Source: Avena insularis (taxonomy: Eukaryota > Streptophyta > Magnoliopsida > Poales > Poaceae). Taken from it: 64,000 nucleotides of DNA. The DNA is taken from NCBI GenBank assembly GCA_023614405.1, contig CM042688.1:381969331-382033330 (forward strand), in the 5' to 3' direction. Made by a program: the position numbers and the translations under genes. Below are positions 35,800-49,565 of the stretch, piece by piece. Position 1 is the first letter of the stretch. Every line of letters begins with the position of its first letter. The notes below the pieces were generated by a model that was not told the DNA's origin, ran no database searches, and saw nothing but the letters and a program-made list of their open reading frames with translations.

Positions 35800-38599
35800 A
35801 TCCCGCCTTCGTGGTCTCAGCCAAATGGTCGTTGTCGGCCTAGCAAATATTTTGGTAGCTATGTATACTGGGAAAAACAAAACGTGAGAGTAGGACTGCT
35901 TCCACTTTTCTTCTTACCCACCCACCCACCCTTTTCTCGGTAAGGAAGTGTAACGCTTTCAATCCTGTTCTAAAATTCAAACTAGGATTCACGTGTTCGG
36001 TTCCGTGAGTACCATAGAAAGTGTGTGTGTAATTCCTTGTCTATCTGTTGCACCCAATATGTTATCACAATCTGCCTTTGGTTATCAATGTTGGTACATT
36101 CCATAATCGACAGGCTTTTGAAAACCGGCGATCTATCCGACTCCTTGTTAACCGTGCCATCTTCTTAAGGGTGTTCTTCCTTCCAAGATGCTTTCACGAA
36201 TGTGGAGTTGCTAATCTCTACCGATAAGTGATTTTATGATCTATTGGTATTTTAATGCCGAAAATGCGGAAAATTTTTCTTTGATACATTTGTGCTTCCA
36301 CACTCCTTTTTCGTGTGTGAAACATTATCTATCTCCTTTTATCAGCATGTCCATGCTAACTCATTCTTTTGTCACGGCTTAATCCTCGAGTTTTATTTCA
36401 TCTCCAATTCTCTTGGGCTAATTACATAACATGTGTCGATCCGATGTGGTGATTGTAATTTGGTTCTCGGCATAGCTATAGGACACTTATCATGAGTGGA
36501 ATATGGAAAAATGCTATCAACTCTATCCTCCAAATGGTGACGGTTATCTCCTGTGATTTTGAGTACACCGTGATCATATCTATGCATATTCAAGCATCTT
36601 TGGCAATCCGGAGTTTCTCAAGGCACTACGGCGGTCTATCATCTATTCATCATGCTGCACATCTTTTTGAACCCCATATCTGCACAATTCTCCTGGATAC
36701 GAGGGAATTGCATCTTTTCGCTTCTGATAGCTTTGCTTAAGGTAGGAGCTATCATCGTTTCTTATCCAAGATCTCTTTATCTTTGTAACCGGTGATCCGA
36801 TCGACAATGTGAACCAGGTGACATCTCTTTTTCTTCCGAAGGACCAGATAACCTATTCTGCCAGTGCATCTTCTTCAACACGAACCCGTGCTCTTAATAT
36901 TGATCTTTCTAAGAGCGTTGAGCTCAGAAAGTGTTTCGAGCATTTGTTTGTTTCTTCCGCCTCTTGAACTTGATATTCTGGGAATATCTTGTTAATCCAT
37001 GGTGGTATATGTTGATAATATGCTTGCCTATTCCATATCAATTGAAGGACATGGAAGATCATCTGTGTCTCTTTCTCTCAAGCTACGTGAGCACTGCCTG
37101 TGTGCAAAGTCTCAAAGTGAGAATTCTGTTTTTTTTTTAAAGTCACCTATATCGGCCATGTCCTTCTGCTAAATAGATCGCTTCAACTCTGGAATCAGCA
37201 AGTCCATTGTTAATTCCATCCTCCATCTTCATCAAACCCGAAGTTTCCTTGTTGGCAAGTTATCATCGCTGCTTCTAAAGATTTTCCTCAAGACTGCTAA
37301 ATCTTTCTCAATCATTTCAAGAAGAACATGGACTTCTTTCACCTCAGTCTCGTCAAGTAATCTCTTGAAACCCTCTCGCTCTATCATCTATGCTCAATCC
37401 ACCGGAGGCCATGGAGACCTTCTAGATCTTGTATCCCTTCCGTTCAAGTTGGTGCTATCTTTCAGAGTTGAATCTTGCGATTGTTCTCCGTAATCTTCCT
37501 TCATATCTTCCGGTGGCTTGGCACTTCCGACATGACGACAACATCATCATCATTATCTATCTGTGAATCCGGCGAATCGTTTGCATCTATCCTTGTTTTC
37601 TAACGAAGTTCCATGAGTTTTTGTCAATACCTTCATTGCTTCGTAGTTGGGTTGCATGGTTTTCTTATTCATGTGCGGAGTAATGCTTTGAGTGCGGTAT
37701 GGAGTAGCTACCATACCACTACTCTTATCATTCGCTCTTGTACATTGAATTGGTGAATTAATGTGATTTCACTCATTCCATGGAAGTTAGAAGTGGCCTT
37801 TATCCCTCGATACTTTTACTTCCGTCCTTGTTTTTCCGGAGTGCTCTCTCGAAGAAAGTAATCAATAATCTCTTGTTGGTGGTCTGTCTATTCTAGATGG
37901 AGCAAAATCATCAATTATCTGGTGGAAACAAACGCAAACTCTTTTCTGTCCTCGTCATTCTACCGATGCTCGACATCCCCAAACAAGATGGAAGGAAACT
38001 ATCTCTCTCTTTGTTTCATCAATTATTTTTCTGTGGTAAAGCCAATTATGGTTGAGGCCATCAGCCGCAAATCTATTGCATTAGCCTCAAGGCTAAAGAA
38101 AGCAATAAGTATATCTACAATAAACTCCAAATCCTCCATATTCTTTGCTTCTCGGGATTCCACCATGATCTGGCTTCACATCCGTCTCTGGAAGTTATAT
38201 CCGCGCACCTCAATTGCGTGATCCTTTGGGGTCTTACCAGCGCAACAAGAATCTAATCCGACGATGTCTAACTAAATCTTTCTGTTGATATCAAGGGACT
38301 CTATTGTTTGAAGGCAATATTATTTCCGTACTTCATTTCTCCAATCCGAGAGAAGATACGATGCTATTGTCATAGTGGTTCAAAACCTCTCCAATCTAGC
38401 TCTTTTCTTCCGGCGAGATAAAGATTCATCCTCTCTCGTATCAGTAAATCTTTAATCTTATCGGTGTGTCTTTCTTTATTCATGATACATCATCTTGTCC
38501 TTTCTTTCACAAGTGGTTCTATTCTTTTATCATGTTTCTTGAGAAAACCGGAGCTATGTCCATCCTATCCTTCTTGTCTCACGACAATCCTTCAACTCT

Positions 38600-38790
38600 T
38601 CTAACCGTTGTTTCTCAAGCAAACACAAGACGCGCAACAAGTCTAGCAAGTTTGCAAGGTGTAGTCGTCGCACCACTCCGTTGTTTATCAACTTGGGAAC
38701 GTGAGGGTAACCTTCGTTCGAACACCCGCCTCTCCTTGTGTTGTTTTCTTTTTCCTAGGAATCTCGGGGCGAGATTCTTGTTTAGTGGGG
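38600..38790 (+). pseudogene. E3 remnant of an integrase-type chromodomain and pol end
   Basis: At 38633 the frame reads RNKSSKF, like RTKTIKF of E2. After a one-base shift it gives CKV then a stop. At 38691-38705 it reads TWERE followed by GNLRSN, like the ATWEREDDIR end of a chromodomain. The sequence then runs into AATCTCGGGGCGAGATTC (38760-38777), matching the pol ends of E1 (near 9932) and E2 (near 23812). About 190 bases are recognisable, interrupted by a stop and shifts. This ties the non-autonomous E3 to a chromovirus ancestor. Identified by eye from short motifs in the right order and place. Confidence 0.55.
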
Positions 38791-38796
38791 GAGAGT
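38785..38796 (+). other. Polypurine tract region of E3
   Basis: GTGGGGGAGAGT lies directly before the 3' LTR start at 38797. Confidence 0.65.
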
Positions 38797-41700
38797 TGTA
38801 GCATCCCAATTGTCTAACAATTGCAATGCTACTAGCCTAGTCTATATAATGGCTACTTCCTATATATATTTGTTGCATCATAATTATATCATGCTCATGT
38901 CATCATGCCACCTTGCATTTGAGCATCATATAAAACCCTTTTCAATTTGGATCTTCTCTCATATGCATCATTAATTGTATTTGCCTCTTGATATTGTATT
39001 TGGTTATTGATATATTGTTTAAATGCCCAAGTTGAGTTGGGGGCATATCTTTTATTCCACTCCACTACCCTTTCTTTCACCACCTTATAATTCCACCATC
39101 CCATTATCCATGAGCTTGTATTTTATTTTCTTTTGGTATTTAATCTAGCTCATGGTAGATAGGATGGATCTACTTCTACAAATTCTTTTGCTTGGCTTTT
39201 ATTCCACTTTTGGGAATGCATAAGAATAATGCCATGTTAATATTATTGTTTTCACAAAAATAAACATGGCATTAATTATTTTGCATGGGCCATGCAAGCA
39301 CCACCACATTCTAGTCCTTTGGGATTTTATATGAATTTTTGAGTGGTGTATATCTCTTGGAGCTCTCCCTTCTCTCTCAAATCTTTCACCTTGTTTGGTT
39401 TAATTCTTCTTGCCTTGTGCCATCAAACCTCATCAACCTCACTTGAGTAGTGCCATGCATGATCCTACAAGATCATCCCCTTGCCCATCTTTTCTCTCTC
39501 TTGATCATGCATACCAAAGCCCTCTCTCTCCTAGTCTCTCTCTCTTTTCTTTCTTTAACCCTACCCCATGATCTACACCCTCCATGCCGAAGCATCAACC
39601 CCATCCCTAGGCTACACCATCTACCCCTCTAAACCCTATCAAACCAAACCCTTTGCCACCCTCTCTCTCTCTTTTTCTTCTAGCTCTTTTTGCCTCTCTC
39701 TCTATCTACACCTAGCAAGACCTAGTCCCTCTCACCTCTCCCTCTCTCTACCGTGATGTCCCCACCTGGCTACCCCCTCTCCCTGATCCCACACCCCATC
39801 TACCCCTCCTCCTAGCCAAGCCCTAACCGAGCTACCCCTCCCTCTAACCCTAGCTCTAACCGAGCCTCCCTCTTCCTATCTCCCTGCCTTGCGACCCCAC
39901 CAGCCCGAGTCTGCCCCGCCATGCCTCCCCTTGCCCACCTGCCATGCTCTCGTGCCTGCCCATGTCGAGCCCCAGCTCGCGCACGTGAAGGAGGAGGAGG
40001 AAAAGGTGGCCGAAGCCACCTTTATCCCTAACCCACTCCCCCACGGCACCCCGCTCTCCCTCGCCTTTATCTCCACCCTCCCTCTCTACCGCGCTGACCA
40101 CAGATTCCCCAGAGCCGTGCCCTTCCTCCTCTTCCTCCCCCTTCTCCCCCACATCCACCTCGTCGGCCACCACGCCGGTGTCGACGACCACCTCTCGATC
40201 AAGGCGGCGGGCGCGGTGCTCAGGTGTCGAGGAAGCTCGGCGAGGATCCCCTGCTTCGCCCTGGACACGCCAGCGAGGAGGAGGAGAACCAGATCCGCCA
40301 GCACCACCACCGCCTCGACGGAAACCCTAACGCCGGTGGCCGTCTGCGTCCTCGCCGCTGCGACGTCCCCCAGACCGATCCAACTTCGTCGTCTACCTCT
40401 CGGTAAGCCCCTCTCTCTCGTGGACGCCTCTGTTCCCTCTGCCGACGTCTGTGCTCGCCGATCGTTTCATCGAACGGCCGATCGTTCTCTCGTCGATGTG
40501 CCTCGCAACGGCATACCTAGGACCTGACCACCTCTCTATCACCATTCGTTAGCCCACCGCGCTGGCACAGGCCCTCGTCGCGCACACCGCAGGTCGCGGG
40601 ATCGAGCCCCCCCGCGCCGCGCGCGCCGCGCTCTGTCGGTCGATCACCGATCCGTCAGATCGACAGAGGAAGCAGATCTACAGTGGGCCGTGGTCACTTT
40701 ACAAATAACCCCCACTCTTTTTCCTCTGCTCAACCCGCGCTCCCCTCTGACCCCACATGTCAGTCTCTTTGGCGTTTTTACAAAAAGGGGCCGCAGCTTC
40801 GTTTCTCTCAACCCGCCTCATTACTGCGCGTGGCAAGCCCATCTCTCGCCTCGACGCTGGGACTGCTTTATCACGGACCCACTTGCCATGCACTGCGGCT
40901 AGTTTTCCCCGCGGTGAGAAAAGGTTTTCTGCGCGATGTTTTGCCAAGTCAGCATCGGCCCCACCGTCGGTGGCTATGGGTGGTCGGGCTGAGTAACAAA
41001 AGTCTGCCCTGTTGCCTGTTTTAATTAAACCTTTTCAAATTGTTTTAAATTCAAATTCAATCTGTTTTTAAATAACTTTTGAATTATAATTCCAAATTAA
41101 ACATATAATATATGTTTTGAAATCAGAAAAATGTGAGGATTTCAAATATGTCCTTCAAAATATATTTTGAACACTTTAAATTTCGAGTTGATTAAAATTA
41201 CAATAAAATGCCTTTTTTCTTAATTAATTAATAACTTTTGATTTATAACTCCAAATTTGACAAATGATATGTCTAAAATGATCAGCTCGACGAGACCTTT
41301 CTGCTTATGCATTCCATGTTCTGAATTGCAGCATGCATCATATAAATATAAAGTATACAGCAACTTATTTGAGTATAAAAGGTGACTAAAACTCCATAAA
41401 ATGCTTTATTCTTGTATTTCACACCTCACCCATGCCATGCTACATTATTGCCATGCAAATTGTGCATCATTCATCATGGCATGATTGTTTGCTTGTCGCA
41501 TTTTGATTCATATGCTTGTGCACTCTATTTATGTTGGCCCTTGTTTGTTTGGTTCTTCTTCGAATAGATTTGACGGGGATATATCAAGAAACCAGTGAGC
41601 ACTACCTGATCCTTCTCTCGCTTCAAGCTGCTGTGAAAGCACTACCACATGCTTGCATACATATAGTACCTATTGCCTCTATCTTATTCTTGCATCATTG

Positions 41701-43353
41701 AGTCGCGATTGCATTAAACTGAATCCCAAGTATTGCATAGCCTTTACATTTCAACCCCACCGAAGCTTGTTCCTCCATCCCATGAGCCATTACTACAGGA
41801 GTTGTTTGAGCCATGCGGGTCGAGAAACGACATGTGTAGGGTATGTGAGTGTCTGAAGGATAACGAGGTACCTAAACAACTTAACCTGAGTAGTAATGGG
41901 ATAACTAATGAAAGTGGCACCGATGAGCAATATCTGCTATTTGGTTTTTCATGCTCACTTGTGTCCCGTAGGACCCCGAGTACTTGATTCCTGTTCCTTG
42001 AATATTCGCGCTATCCACATCCAGGAGGCTTATGAACCCCCCTGAGCTAGAGCTTGATTCATTCTTATTTCTTGGGGCCACAAAGTAGTTTGGGGCTTTA
42101 TTACTATCCTGTACTTATGCCATGCTTTACTGCTTTATTTACGATTGTGCGAGGAGCACCTGTACTTTTCAGGATCGTGACACGTTTTCGCTGTATCGAC
42201 AAGCCCAGTCACACTTTCGGGTTCCCATTCGTTTACAGCCGTCCACACAAACCTTGAGTCCGTCTCGGAGCCGGCCAACTTCGTTGCGGGTAGCTTAATG
42301 GGGTGGCCCCCTGAAATATTTCTGAATCCTGTGATCGCTTTGTCGTGAATGCCTCGTTGGGTTTTGATTTGGTTTTTCCGAGGTTGATCGAGTGTGTGTT
42401 GCTATTTGTGCACCCTTGCAGGGTAAATCTTTCTGAAAGCCGTGTCCGCGGTTATGGACGACTTGGAGCACAGTTTCTCGATCATAGACGAGTATAACTA
42501 AAGTACCGCCTTTAATTTGACTAAGTACCTGATTAGTAAATAGTGCAACACTCATGGAATGGATAATAAAACTGCCAATGGATGGGGGTTGTTTCGCTTC
42601 CTCGTTGGTAGCGAGGAGGATGGATCTGATAATATTACCGTTATAACTATTGTTATTATTTCACGGACATCCGTCTATCTTTGGTTAGGTGGATGGTTAG
42701 CGAGTATCTATAGAATTGTTAGGTATTATCTTTTGCTGCAATTGCGTCACCCCCAGGTTGTGTCCCCTTTAGAGGCATAAAGACATGCTGAGTACCCCTA
42801 GGGTCTCACACGATAAATTGTTTGATTCAGATGAACAGGTGAACTCGCAAGATGGATACTAGGTGGAGGAGACGGACGATGTTGGAAACGATCACTCGGT
42901 GTAGAGATTCCGGGAATGGGGATCCGTGAGATCTGTGGGCGGGATGTGTTTATTTATGGGGCATCTTATGCCGATTTGCTTCTTATCCGTACTCGGATCT
43001 TGTTTTCCGCTTCCGCCTGATGCTCTGATGTTTGATGTATGAGGAGATATCCTAAACTATTATATCTATCTAGGATATTTGGATCTTGCCGTATGGCGTT
43101 GCAATATTTCTATTTCTTTTAGATGGAATGGCTCTGAGGACTGTTGTATGGTGGCTTGCATACATACTCATTTGTGTATGTAGTTGATCCCTTCGCCTGC
43201 CGATTACGCCGCTCATTCTTGTCCCGATGTTTGGAAATGGTTAGGACGGCCGAAGGTCTACCTGTGAGTGGGATTTGGCCCCACCGTACTATTTTAACCA
43301 TTTTCGCTCATCCAGGCTTGTAACTAAGAGCGTAATTCACCGAGGTAGTTACA
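38797..43353 (+). repeat. E3 3' LTR (4.56 kb)
   Basis: Direct repeat of 31333-35785, ending GTTACA before the TCATT duplication. A GGTAAGCC donor-like site at 40402 is altered in the 5' copy. Frames such as 39889-40527 lie in the GC-rich zone and are not conserved as frames in the 5' LTR. Confidence 0.92.
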
Positions 43354-45640
43354 TCATTCCATGTGTGTTCTTTTCATAAACCACATAGATCCACTAGATG
43401 TCATTGCATGTGTTCTTTTCATAAACCACATGGTTCCACTAGATGTCATGCATGTGTGTTCTTTTCCTAAACCACATGGATCCACTAGAGTCATTCCATG
43501 TGTGTTATTTTCACAAACCACATGGATCCACTAGATGTCATTGCATGTGTTCTTTTCATATACCACATGGTTCCACTAGATTTCATGCATGCGTGTTCTT
43601 TTCCTAAACCACATGGATCCACTAGAGTCATTCCATGTGTGTTCTTTTCATAAACCACATGCATCCACTAGATGTCATTGCATGTGTGTTCTCTTCATAA
43701 ACCACATGGATCCACTAGATGTCATTGCATGTGTGTTCTTTTCCTAAACGATATGGATCCACTAGATGTCATTGCATGTGTGTTCTTTTCCTAAACCACA
43801 TGGAAACACTAGACTCATTCCATGTGTGTTCTTTTCATAAACCACATAGATCCACTAGATTTTATTGCATGTGTTCTTTTCATAAACCACATGGTTCCAC
43901 TAGATTTCATGCATGTGTGTTCTTTTCCTAAACCACATGGATCCACTAGAGTCATTCGATGTGTGTTCTTTTCATAAACCACATGGATCCACTATATGTA
44001 ATTGCATGTGTGTTCTTTTCATAAACCACATGGATCCACTAGAGTCATTCTATGTGTGTTCTTTTCATAAACCAAATGGATCCACTAGATGTCATTGCAT
44101 GTGTGTTCTTTTCCTAAACCACATGGATCCACTAGAGTCATTCCATGTGTGTTCTTTTCATAAACCACATGCATCCACTAGATGTCATTGATGTGCGTTC
44201 TTTTCATAAACCACATGGATCCACTAGATGTCATTGCATGTGTGTTCTTTTCCTAAACCATATGGATCCACTAGATGTCATTGCATGTGTGTTCTTTTCC
44301 TAAACCATATGGATCCACTAGAGTCATTCTATGTGTGTTCTTTTCATAAACCACATGGATCCACTAGATTGCATTGCATGTGTGTTATTTTCACAAACCA
44401 CATGGATCAACTAGATGTCATTGCTTGTGCGTTATTTTCCTAAACCGCAGGGATCCACTAGAGTTATTGCATGTGTGTTCTTTTACTAAACAACACGGAT
44501 CCACTAGATGGCATTGCAGGTGTGTTCTTTTTCTAAACCACATGGATCCAATAGAGTCATTGCATGTGTGTTATTTTCATTAACCACATGGATCCACTAG
44601 ATGCCATTGCATGTGTGTTATTTTCCTAACCCACATGGATTTACTAGATGTCATTGCATGTCTGTTCTTTTGCTAAACCACATGGATACACTAGATGTCA
44701 TTGCATGTGTGTTCTTTTCATAAACCACATGGATCCACTAGGTGTCATTCCATGTGTGTTCTTTTCCTAAACCACATGGATCCACTAGATGTCATTGAGG
44801 TGTGTTCTTTTCCAAAACCACATGGATCCACTAGAGTCATTCCACGTGTGTTCTTTTCATAAACCACATGGATCCACAAGATGTCATTGCATGTGTTCTT
44901 TTCATAAACCACATGGTTCCACTAGATTTCATGCATGCGTGTTCTTTTCCTAAACCACATGGATCCACTAGAGTCATTCCATGTGTGTTCTTTTCATAAA
45001 CCACATGCATCCACTAGATGTCATTGCATGTGTGTTCTCTTCATAAACCACATGGATCCACTAGATGTCATTGCATGTGTGTTCTTTTCCTAAACCATAT
45101 GGATCCACTAGATGTCATTGCATGTGTGTTCTTTTCCTAAACCACATGGAACCACTAGACTCATTCCATGTGTGTTCTTTTCTTAAACCACATAGATCCA
45201 CTTGATGTCATTGCATGTGTTATTTTCATAAACCACATGGTTCCACTAGATTACATGCATGTGTGTTCTTTTCCTAAACCACATGGATCCACTAGAGTCA
45301 TTCCATGAGTGTTCTTTTCATAAACCACATGGATCCACTATATGTAATTGCATGTGTGTTCTTTTCATAAACCACATGGATCCACTAGAGTCATTCTATG
45401 TGTGTTCTTTTCATAAACCACATGGATCCACTAGATGTCAATGCATGTGTGTTCTTTTCCTAAACCACATGGATCCACTAGAGTCATTCCACATGTGTTC
45501 TTTTCATAAACCACATGCATCCACTAGATGTCATTGATGTGTGTTCTTTTCATAAACCACATGGATCCACTAGATGTCATTGCATGTGTGTTCTTTTCCT
45601 AAACCATATGGATCCAGTAGATGTCATTGCATGTGTGTTG

Positions 45641-48600
45641 TTTCCTAAACCACATGGACCCACGAGAGTCATTCCATGTGTGTTCTTTTCATAAACCACA
45701 TAGATCCACTAGATGTCATTACATGTGTTCTTTTCATAAACCACATGGTTCCACTAGATGTCATGCATGTGTGTTCTTTTCCTAAACCACATGGATCCAC
45801 TAGAGTCATTCCATGTGTGTTCTTTTCATAAACCACATGGATCCACTAGATGTCATTGCATGTGTTCTTTTCATAAACCAAATGGTTCCACTAGATTTCA
45901 TGCATGCGTGTTCTTTTCCTAAACCACATGGATCCACTAGTGTCATTCCATGTGTGTTCTTTTCATAAACCACATGCATCCACTAGATGTCATTGCATGT
46001 GTTGTCTGTTCATAAACCACATGGATCCTCTATATGTTATTGCATGTGTGTTCTTTTCCTAAACCATATGGATCCACTAGATGTCATTGCATGTGTGTTC
46101 TTTTCCTAAACCACATGGAACCACTAGACTCATTCCATGTGTGTTCTTTTCATAAACCACATAGATCCACTAGATGTCATTGCATGTGTTCTTTTCATAA
46201 ACCACATGGTTCCACTAGATTTCATGCATGTGTGTTCTTTTCCTAAACCACATGGATCCACTAGAGTCATTCCATGTGTGTTCTTTTCATAAACCACATG
46301 GATCCACTATATGTAATTGCATGTGTGTTCTTTTCATAAACCACATGGATCCACTAGAGTCATTCTATGTGTGTTCTTTTCATAAACCACATGGATCCAC
46401 TAGATGCCATTGCATGTGTGTTCTTTTCCTAAACCACATGGATCCACTAGAGTCATTCCATGTGTGTTCTTTTCATAAACCACATGCATCCACTAGATGT
46501 CATTGATGTGTGTTCTCTTCATAAACCACATGGATCCACTAGATTTCATTGCATGTGTGTTCTATTCCTAAACCATATGGATCCACTAGATGTCATTGCA
46601 TGTGTGTTCTTTTCCTAAACCACATGGAACCACTAGACTCATTCCATGTGTGTTCTTTTCATAAACCACATAGATCCACTAGATGTCATTGCATGTGTTC
46701 TTTTCATAAACCACATGGTTCCACTAGATTACATGCATGTGTGTTCTTTTCCTAAACCACATGGATCCACTAGAGTCTTTCCATGTGTGTTCTTTTCATA
46801 AACCACATGGATCCACTATATGTAATTGCATGTGTGTTCTTTTCATAAACCACATGGATCCACTAGAGTCATTCTATGTGTGTTCTTTTCATAAACCACA
46901 TGGATCCACTAGATGTCATTGCATGTGTGTTCTTTTCCTAAACCACATGGATCCACTAGAGTCATTCCACATGTGTTCTTTTCATGAACCACATGCATCC
47001 ACTAGATGTCATTGATGTGTGTTCTTTTCATAAACCACATAGATCCACTAGATGTCATTGCATGTGTGTTCTTTTCCTAAACCATATGGATCCACTAGAT
47101 GTCCTTGCATGTGTGTTGTTTCCTAAACCACATGGACCCACGAGAGTCATTCCATGTGTGTTCTTTTCATAAACCACATAGATCTACTAGATGTCATTAC
47201 ATGTGTTCTTTTCATAAACCACATGGTTCCACTAGATGTCATGCATGTGTGTTCTTTTCCTAAACCACATGGATCCACTAGAGTCATTCCATGTGTGTTC
47301 TTTTCATAAACCACATGGATCCACTAGATGTCATTGCATGTGTTCTTTTCATAAACCAAATGGTTCCACTAGATTTCATGCATGCGTGTTCTTTTCCTAA
47401 ACCACATGGATCCACTAGAGTCATTCCATGTGTGTTCTTTTCATAAACCACATGCATCCACTAGATGTCATTGCATGTGTGTTCTCTTCATAAACCACAT
47501 GGATCCACTAGATGTTATTGCATGTGTGTTCTTTTCCTAAACCATATGGATCCACTAGATGTCATTGCATGTGTGTTCTTTTCCTAAACCACATGGAACC
47601 ACTAGACTCATTCCATGTGTGTTCTTTTCATAAACCACATAGATCCACTAGATGTCATTGCATGTGTTCTTTTCATAAACCACATGGTTCCACTAGATTT
47701 CATGCATGTGTGTTCTTTTCCTAAACCACATGGATCCACTAGAGTCATTCCATGTGTGTTCTTTTCATAAACCACATGGATCCACTATATGTAATTGCAT
47801 GTGTGTTCTTTTCATAAACCACATGGATCCACTAGAGTCATTCTATGTGTGTTCTTTTCATAAACCACATGGATCCACTAGATGCCATTGCATGTGTGTT
47901 CTTTTCCTAAACCACATGGATCCACTAGAGTCATTCCATGTGTGTTCTTTTCATAAACCACATGCATCCACTAGATGTCATTGATGTGTGTTCTCTTCAT
48001 AAACCACATGGATCCACTAGATTTCATTGCATGTGTGTTCTATTCCTAAACCATATGGATCCACTAGATGTCATTGCATGTGTGTTCTTTTCCTAAACCA
48101 CATGGAACCACTAGACTCATTCCATGTGTGTTCTTTTCATAAACCACATAGATCCACTAGATGTCATTGCATGTGTTCTTTTCATAAACCACATGGTTCC
48201 ACTAGATTACATGCATGTGTGTTCTTTTCCTAAACCACATGGATCCACTAGAGTCTTTCCATGTGTGTTCTTTTCATAAACCACATGGATCCACTATATG
48301 TAATTGCATGTGTGTTCTTTTCATAAACCACATGGATCCACTAGAGTCATTCTATGTGTGTTCTTTTCATAAACCACATGGATCCACTAGATGTCATTGC
48401 ATGTGTGCTCTTTTCCTAAACCACATGGATCCACTAGAGTCATTCCACATGTGTTCTTTTCATGAACCACATGCATCCACTAGATGTCATTGATGTGTGT
48501 TCTTTTCATAAACCACATGGATCCACTAGATGTCATTGCATGTGTGTTCTTTTCCTAAACCATATGGATCCACTAGATGTCCTTGCATGTGTGTTGTTTC

Positions 48601-49565
48601 CTAAACCACATGGACCCACGAGAGTCATTCCATGTGTGTTCTTTTCATAAACCACATAGATCTACTAGATGTCATTACATGTGTTCTTTTCATAAACCAC
48701 ATGGTTCCACTAGATGTCATGCATGTGTGTTCTTTTCCTAAACCACATGGATCCACTAGAGTCATTCCATGTGTGTTCTTTTCATAAACCACATGGATCC
48801 ACTAGATGTCATTGCATGTGTTCTTTTCATAAACCAAATGGTTCCACTAGATTTCATGCATGCGTGTTCTTTTCCTAAACCACATGGATCCACTAGAGTC
48901 ATTCCATGTGTGTTCTTTTCATAAACCACATGCATCCACTAGATGTCATTGCATGTGTGTTCTCTTCATAAACCACATGGATCCACTAGATGTTATTGCA
49001 TGTGTGTTCTTTTCCTAAACCATATGGATCCACTAGATGTCATTTCATGTGTGTTCTTTTCCTAAACCACATGGAACCACTAGACTCATTCCATGTGTGT
49101 TCTTTTCATAAACCACATAGATCCACTAGATGTCATTGCATGTGTTCTTTTCATAAACCACATGGTTCCACTAGATTTCATGCATGTGTGTTCTTTTCCT
49201 AAACCACATGGATCCACTAGAGTCATTCCATGTGTGTTCTTTTCATAAACCACATGGATCCACTATATGTAATTGCATGTGTGTTCTTTTCATAAACCAC
49301 ATGGATCCACTAGAGTCATTCTATGTGTGTTATTTTCATAAACCACATGGATCCACTAGAAGTCATTGCATGTGTGTTATTTTCCTAAACCACATGGATC
49401 CACTAGAGTCATTCCATGTGTGTTCTTTTCATAAACCACATGCATCCACTAGATGTCATTGATGTGTGTTCTTTTCATAAACCACATGGATCCACTAGAT
49501 GTGATTGCATGTGTTTTCTTTTCCTAAACCATATGGATCCACTAGATGTCATTGCATGTGTGTTG
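45641..49565. repeat. Higher-order repeat A: 1478-bp unit (969 + 509 bp)
   Basis: The landmark TTTCCTAAACCACATGGACC starts at 45641, 47119 and 48597, exactly 1478 bases apart, and again at 49566 after only 969. The missing 509 bases equal an inner duplicated segment (compare 46228-46506 with 46737-47015, offset 509). Units correspond to 32 and 21 monomers. Translations of matching stretches in adjacent units (46228 and 47706; 46034 and 47512) are identical, so the copies are very young or kept alike by exchange. Confidence 0.9.

Larger units (their letters stand above)
35786..38796 (+). other. E3 internal domain, mostly non-coding
   Basis: 3.0 kb between the LTRs. The plus strand is T/C-rich, unlike the A/G-rich sense strand of the gag-pol regions in E1, E2 and E4. 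Frames at 36492-36740, 37922-38221 and 38466-38801 resemble nothing I know, apart from the chromodomain-like end described separately. On the minus strand a stretch around 37230-37370 reads as a charged, Leu/Glu-rich segment, too short and broken to call. I see no zinc knuckle, DTGA, (F/Y)xDD or integrase motif on either strand. Confidence 0.7.
31333..43353 (+). mobile_element. E3: large non-autonomous LTR element (LARD-like)
   Basis: 12.0-kb element with LTRs of 4.45 kb (31333-35785) and 4.56 kb (38797-43353), perfect TCATT target duplications and standard priming sites, but an interior of only 3.0 kb with no readable gag, protease, reverse transcriptase or integrase. Such proportions are those of large retrotransposon derivatives known from grasses. 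The LTR start TGTAGCATCCC, the primer site TGGTATCGAGCC and the pol-end remnant at 38760-38777 match the chromoviruses nearby, which suggests that a Tekay-like element supplied the proteins. The perfect target duplication and recognisable LTR pair show that it moved as a unit. Confidence 0.88.
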
